From positions 1 to 64,000 of the IMG/VR virus record IMGVR_UViG_3300008954_000029: 64,000 nt of DNA; one strand, 5' to 3'. Below the pieces are notes generated by a model that saw nothing but the letters and a program-made list of their open reading frames with translations, was not told the origin of the DNA and did no database searches. The DNA is from a virus. This document shows, one piece after another, positions 60,432 through 64,000 of the stretch (positions within the stretch are counted from its first letter, which is position 1; the number at the start of each line of letters is the position of its first letter). The position numbers and the translations under genes were made by a program.

Positions 60432-61301
60432 TTAGCGGCGGCGCAAAAGAGCGGGAAGAGGGGCATCCAGCGGCAGTACTACGTTACATCCCGTCATGGT
60501 CTCGCCAGAGCCCACCATGTCAGTCTTTCCCACCTCTTCCTCACACTCTGAGGTATTGACGAGGCCGGCGGGGCCGTTCGCACAATAATCGTCCGGACTC
60601 CACTCAGATACGTCTGAAATTCCATTGCCATCCATGTCAAAGTCGCACTCGTCCCCTATTCCATCACGATCGGAGTCAATCTGGTGGAAATTATATACGG
60701 CAATACAGTTATCGACGTGGTCGCTGACCCCGTCGCGGTCACGGTCAGTAACACATTGCATGTTTCTGGTATAGTCGCGCCTATGCAGGAGCGGACACTC
60801 ATCCGTGATATCTGGAACGCTATCGTTATCATCATCGGAATCGCAGGCGTCGCCCCAACCATCCCCGTCTGTGTCTATCTGGCTAGGATTACTAACATCG
60901 GAGCAATTATCGTCAGGATTATTTACCGAATCGTTATCCAAGTCCTCGTCACAATAATCACCCAATCCGTCAGCGTCTCTATCAAATTGATTTGGATTCC
61001 AACTGGTTCGACAAGTGTCGCAGGCATCTCCCCACCCATCTGAGTCTATGTCCATCTGATCTGGGTTCGAGGCCCATGGGCAGTTGTCCGAATCATCCTC
61101 CACTCCATCCTCGTCATAGTCATCAGCGTATTGATAAGTGTCGCCCTGGTCGGTATTGGCGATTAGAACGCTTCCTCCGCCTCCTCCACCCCCTCCGGAT
61201 TCCTCAGGGGTCCCACACAGGCCACCGGCACACTCTCCCTCCTCGTCTGCGTGAGCGGTGCTCAGCATCAGTGCGCTAATCATAATCACATTCTTCAACA
61301 T
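60432..61301 (-). CDS. secreted thrombospondin type 3 repeat protein with MYXO-CTERM-like tail
   Basis: 289 residues. Signal peptide (I-S-A-L-M-L-S-T-A-H-A), a glycine run, then about six D-x-D-x-D-G-x-x-D calcium-binding repeats (D-S-D-G-W-G-D-A-C-D and similar). The end, G-C-N-V-V-L-P-L-D-A-P-L-P-A-L-L-R-R-R, has the Cys, hydrophobic and Arg cluster order of the MYXO-CTERM sorting signal, although the hydrophobic part is weak. Probably a host-type surface protein; calcium-dependent adhesion is a guess. Confidence 0.75.
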   Translation of the reverse strand: MLKNVIMISALMLSTAHADEEGECAGGLCGTPEESGGGGGGGGSVLIANTDQGDTYQYADDYDEDGVEDDSDNCPWASNPDQMDIDSDGWGDACDTCRTSWNPNQFDRDADGLGDYCDEDLDNDSVNNPDDNCSDVSNPSQIDTDGDGWGDACDSDDDNDSVPDITDECPLLHRRDYTRNMQCVTDRDRDGVSDHVDNCIAVYNFHQIDSDRDGIGDECDFDMDGNGISDVSEWSPDDYCANGPAGLVNTSECEEEVGKTDMVGSGETMTGCNVVLPLDAPLPALLRRR

Positions 61302-61328
61302 TCTTGACTCCTAGTTTAGTTTTGTTTG

Positions 61329-61550
61329 TCAGACAACTTCGAAACCCTGTGGTCCCTCAGTGAGGGTCTTGACTTCATTCTGGGCGCACAGCATCTTCCA
61401 ATAAGCCGGGCTTGCGATCGTAACATCGTTTTTGAAATAAGCTTTTAACCACTTGTGTCTCGCAATGCCAGAACTAACACTAAGCGGCCTGGGGACGACA
61501 ATGGTACCCAGTTTGGTTACGACAAACTCGCAAGACTTGTTTTTCTGCAC
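61329..61550 (-). CDS. hypothetical small protein
   Basis: 73 residues, beta strands at start (C-E-F-V-V-T-K-L-G-T-I-V-V) and W-L-K-A-Y-F in the middle. Own promoter at 61580. Function unknown. Confidence 0.55.
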   Translation of the reverse strand: MQKNKSCEFVVTKLGTIVVPRPLSVSSGIARHKWLKAYFKNDVTIASPAYWKMLCAQNEVKTLTEGPQGFEVV

Positions 61551-61579
61551 CGCTCGGCCTCTCCAAAGTTTGTATTACT

Positions 61580-61608
61580 ACTATACCTTAATTTTCTTGT
61601 TTAGTCAA
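61580..61608 (-). promoter_or_regulatory. sigma70-type promoter
   Basis: TTGACT, 17 nt, TATAGT on the minus strand, 30 bp before ATG 61550. Confidence 0.75.
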
Positions 61609-61875
61609 GGTGTTTTTTTTGATCCTCACCCAAACAGCCCAAGTCAAGGGCACCATAATCCCGTGTAAGCACAAAAGCCAACTGATGGGGGTGGCAGTAT
61701 GAAACCAGGGATTAACATTGTTCCCCAGCCAGTAAAAAAGAATTGGAAACCCTATGTCCTCAATAACTTCCCAGATCAAAAAGATAACCAGGAACGCTAA
61801 GCCGTGTTCCTTGAATGTCTTTTTTAAACGTTGTGGAGAAATGTGGTTCCACTTCTTCTTTAACCAGCGAAACAT
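61588..61875 (-). CDS. small membrane protein
   Basis: 95 residues with two or three membrane segments (L-A-F-L-V-I-F-L-I-W-E-V-I-E-D-I-G, I-S-W-L-L-C-L-H-G-I-M-V-P-L-T-W) and basic N-terminus. Its end overlaps the promoter of the next gene. Unknown. Confidence 0.55.
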   Translation of the reverse strand: MFRWLKKKWNHISPQRLKKTFKEHGLAFLVIFLIWEVIEDIGFPILFYWLGNNVNPWFHTATPISWLLCLHGIMVPLTWAVWVRIKKNTLTKQEN

Positions 61876-61878
61876 CTT

Positions 61879-62220
61879 TCAGTCCAAAAGCCTTATTCTC
61901 ATCCTCTCGTAACCCAACTGGCCCAGATCAACAACAAAATCTAGATTTCCTTCGATGTTGGGCAAATAACATTTATCATCGTAATAAACAACTTTATCCG
62001 AGTTCGTTAATTGATAACAAATTTCTCTAGAGTGACGTTCTGTTTGTGTAGTTACCCACCTGTAAGAGTAGAGGGCGCCCACTTCAAATAACGAAAACAA
62101 CACAACAAAAGCGAGAATACGCTTTTTAAATTTCTTATGTTGCTCAATTAAAAGCTGGTTTATTTCGGCAGTCCTATCTGCTTCCTTCCTATTAGGGCAA
62201 ACTGGGCAACCAACTATCAC
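61879..62220 (-). CDS. membrane-anchored protein with N-terminal CxxC
   Basis: 113 residues. N-terminal V-G-C-P-V-C-P-N-R resembles half a zinc ribbon, then a charged helix, one membrane span (I-L-A-F-V-V-L-F-S-L-F-E-V-G-A-L-Y) and a periplasmic beta part with two Cys. Unknown. Confidence 0.55.
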   Translation of the reverse strand: MIVGCPVCPNRKEADRTAEINQLLIEQHKKFKKRILAFVVLFSLFEVGALYSYRWVTTQTERHSREICYQLTNSDKVVYYDDKCYLPNIEGNLDFVVDLGQLGYERMRIRLLD

Positions 62221-62242
62221 TATTATTTTTTACCTCTGAAAA

Positions 62243-62503
62243 TTAAACCCAAGTGGAAATAAAGCCTTTATTATAACTATTCCCAATCTCATAAGATAAC
62301 TCGTATTCTCCAAGAACTTTGATTACAATTTCACGCATCTTTTCTGAAAAGCCAGTAACAATGTGAATCTCTGTTTCGTCACCCCAGTGTGACTCTATGA
62401 ATCGTATGCTGGCGCTTCTAACGTCTTCGTGCCTCATAGAATGTAAATCTAGTTTAGGTATGTCTTGATACGCGTTTCTTTGGAATCGCTTACGCCTTGG
62501 CAT
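62243..62503 (-). CDS. Smr domain protein
   Basis: 86 residues. L-D-L-H-S-M-R-H-E-D-V and I-H-I-V-T-G-F-S-E-K-M are the two Smr motifs (LDLHG... and the H-G-x-G-type loop, here T-G-F-S). Smr domains bind or nick nucleic acids; MutS2-type Smr cleaves RNA at stalled ribosomes. Overlaps the exonuclease gene by 14 bases. Confidence 0.75.
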   Translation of the reverse strand: MPRRKRFQRNAYQDIPKLDLHSMRHEDVRSASIRFIESHWGDETEIHIVTGFSEKMREIVIKVLGEYELSYEIGNSYNKGFISTWV

Positions 62504-63464
62504 TGAAGTCTGAAATATTCCTCTTAAAGTTCTGGAACAGATCGTTCAAAGAAATTTCCCCGATGCCGTCTTCAATCATCATCTTTCGCACTTGCGTCTT
62601 GTTCAGCATCGGCACAAAACTTCCAAGAACACTGTTAATGTTCTGCTTTTGTTGAATGGAGATTGATGGTGCGTAAAGCTGCATTAACTTGTAGTTCTCA
62701 CGAATAAGACTTTCGCCTTCAATAATGTTCGTGTGCGCACCCACCTTCTTTTCAACGCCCTCACAATACTCAATCACCTCATCAATAGAATAGTCCTTCT
62801 CCTCAGCCAAAAACGAAAGACGCTTGGCTACGGTAGGGATTCCGACGCGGCCAACCCCGGGCAAGTTATCACTGGTGTCGCCGGCGATGGCGCGAGCCAA
62901 AGCAAAGTTGGTGGGGTGAATACCAAACTTCTCAACAACTCGCGTCTTGTTCAACATTTCCTTTTGGATAGGGCGATAAAGGACGGTTTCATCGTCCAGT
63001 AGTTGGATGAAATCCTTATCGGAACTGACGATGACCTTCTGCCAGCCCTTGTGCTCCGGATGGTTGACGACATAAGAAATGATGTCATCTGCCTCTACGT
63101 GATCCGAAACAAACTGAATCATCGGCATTTCATTGAGGTATTCAAACAGCCTCGTCTGTTGCCAGATCTTGTTGGCGATCTCCTCGTTCTCAGAGAGATT
63201 CCTGATGGTGCGATTGAGGCGGATGGGCTTGCGGCCTTCCTTGTAGCCCTTGTTGGTGCTCTTCCTCTTCTGAGAACCACCAGCACCGTCCCAGCAGACA
63301 ACTATTTTGTCTGGCTTAATCTCCCTTACGAGACGGTTGGTAATCTTCAAAAAACCCTTCAAGCCACCAATAGGTTGTCCGTTTGAGGACAGGCTAGGGT
63401 CAACGATGTACGCCCTGATAAACTGATTCACAGCATCAAGAACGAGAAGTCTTTTCGCTTTCAT
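62490..63464 (-). CDS. 5'-3' exonuclease / flap nuclease
   Basis: 324 residues. L-V-L-D-A-V-N-Q-F-I-R at the start, V-V-C-W-D-G-A-G-G, the acidic cluster V-E-A-D-D-I-I near 130 and S-S-D-K-D-F-I-Q-L, then G-D-T-S-D-N-L-P-G-V of the helix-3-turn. This is the PolA N-terminal / T4 RNase H family, which removes RNA primers and flaps. It supports the split polymerase, which has no 5' nuclease. Confidence 0.9.
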   Translation of the reverse strand: MKAKRLLVLDAVNQFIRAYIVDPSLSSNGQPIGGLKGFLKITNRLVREIKPDKIVVCWDGAGGSQKRKSTNKGYKEGRKPIRLNRTIRNLSENEEIANKIWQQTRLFEYLNEMPMIQFVSDHVEADDIISYVVNHPEHKGWQKVIVSSDKDFIQLLDDETVLYRPIQKEMLNKTRVVEKFGIHPTNFALARAIAGDTSDNLPGVGRVGIPTVAKRLSFLAEEKDYSIDEVIEYCEGVEKKVGAHTNIIEGESLIRENYKLMQLYAPSISIQQKQNINSVLGSFVPMLNKTQVRKMMIEDGIGEISLNDLFQNFKRNISDFNAKA

Positions 63465-63485
63465 GTTTCCTTATTATAATGTTTT

Positions 63486-63686
63486 TTATTTTTCTTGTAT
63501 AGAGTTAACTAAGATTAGATCTTCTTCCTCAAGCCACCTGACCGCGGCGTTCTCAAAGAAGTAAACCACGCAAATGTAATGTCCACCCCACTGTTCAACA
63601 TCGACTACAATGCCTAGGCCCTCGATAGGATCGTAAGGTACCTTCAGGAACTCCTCAGCTTTCACAAGGTCGCCGATGTTTAACAA
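63486..63686 (-). CDS. SH3-like small protein
   Basis: 66 residues, M-L-N-I-G-D-L-V-K-A, G-L-G-I-V-V-D-V and A-V-R-W-L-E-E-E-D-L-I-L-V. Close relative of 10574-10768. Shows that the family extends beyond the left array. Overlaps the upstream gene by seven bases. Confidence 0.65.
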   Translation of the reverse strand: MLNIGDLVKAEEFLKVPYDPIEGLGIVVDVEQWGGHYICVVYFFENAAVRWLEEEDLILVNSIQEK

Positions 63687-63895
63687 TCATCGTCCCTCTT
63701 CTTCCTTCGGTGTGACTTGGCTTTTTGTAAATGGTTGTCTATCTTGTTGATAAGTTTCTGCTTCCAGGGGGGTAGTTCTTCGTCACCAACGGAGGCGCGT
63801 AGCAACTCCAAAATAAGGCGCAGTTCCCTCTTTGATAGGAAGACTTTCCTTAAAAAAGCGGGAATCTTTCTGGACCCTATATCGTCGTCGCTCAT
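63680..63895 (-). CDS. hypothetical basic protein
   Basis: 71 residues, helices with L-S-K-R-E-L-R-L-I-L-E-L-L and a basic end (K-S-H-R-R-K-K-R). Preceded by a CTATTTAAG motif near 63914. Unknown. Confidence 0.55.
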   Translation of the reverse strand: MSDDDIGSRKIPAFLRKVFLSKRELRLILELLRASVGDEELPPWKQKLINKIDNHLQKAKSHRRKKRDDDC

Positions 63896-63931
63896 TCATA
63901 GAACCTCTCTTCCCCTTAAATAGAGCAGGAA

Positions 63932-64000
63932 TCACAGTTTAATCCTGGAAATCTTCTCTCCACCCTCAGTATATACCACCTTCTTCACTCCACAAAAGCG
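63932..64000 (-). CDS. C-terminus of a gene cut by the window edge
   Basis: The last 22 codons (F-C-G-V-K-K-V-V-Y-T-E-G-G ... R-I-K-L). G-V-K-K-V-V-Y recalls the end of deoxycytidylate deaminases, which would fit the nucleotide genes here, but the fragment is too short to be sure. Confidence 0.4.
   Translation of the reverse strand, partial: RFCGVKKVVYTEGGEKISRIKL

Overview
The window looks like part of a large tailed-phage (Caudoviricetes) genome, not a bacterial chromosome. Genes are packed with ATGA or GTGA overlaps, strands switch only twice, and seven tRNA genes sit among replication, nucleotide-metabolism, chaperone and lysis genes. No terminase, portal, capsid or tail gene is recognisable, so this is only a section of the genome. 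The host is probably in the old Deltaproteobacteria (Myxococcota or Bdellovibrionota-like). Clues are a lipoprotein with many CDG.DN.CDG repeats, a thrombospondin type 3 repeat protein ending in a MYXO-CTERM-like tail, and a Cys-containing sigma region 4-like protein. This host call is inference.

Layout. (1) 1-5470, minus strand, GC-rich: an early-looking array of tiny genes, nine of whose units are preceded by near-consensus sigma70-type promoters. Most encode short SH3-like barrels beginning M-K-V-G-D-L-V. (2) 5471-5861: divergent control region. (3) 5862-11543, plus strand: more SH3-like genes, a tandem duplication, a predicted restriction nuclease and methyltransferase pair between tRNA-Thr and tRNA-Arg, and a cupin. 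(4) 11545-19660, minus strand: DnaJ, then a run of unrelated proteins (P-loop kinase, HAD phosphatase, ParB-like, two kinase folds, 2H phosphoesterase, ART-like) sharing a leader like M-K-L-L-L-E-N-W-R-K-Y-L-N-E. The leader resembles the T4 capsid-targeting sequence and its end fits the prohead-protease consensus (L/I)-X-E. (5) 19722-31352: cysteine synthase, YkuK-like RNase H fold, nucleotidyltransferase, trypsin-like protease, MopE/vWA lipoprotein, phosphomannomutase-like HAD, peptide deformylase, Hsp20. (6) 31453-41182: GroEL, endolysin, ClpP, sigma-like protein, IMPDH/GMPR. (7) 41179-56350: dUTPase, deoxynucleoside kinase, a DNA polymerase III alpha gene broken in two by a split intein with a homing endonuclease gene between the halves, short PurA, transglycosylase, ThyX, GroES-like protein, second trypsin-like protease, class II ribonucleotide reductase, DnaB-like helicase. 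(8) 56460-64000: five tRNAs, small membrane proteins, a TagD/RfaE-type cytidylyltransferase, the TSP3 protein, Smr protein and a 5'-3' exonuclease.

How it fits together: the phage carries its own replicative polymerase, helicase and flap nuclease; makes deoxynucleotides (NrdJ, ThyX, Dut, kinase, PurA, GuaB); supplies folding and proteolysis factors (GroEL/ES, DnaJ, Hsp20, ClpP, Def); and probably packages a set of effectors in the capsid for delivery with the DNA. The two most notable systems are the fractured dnaE with split intein and nested nuclease, and the family of leader-tagged putative injected effectors.
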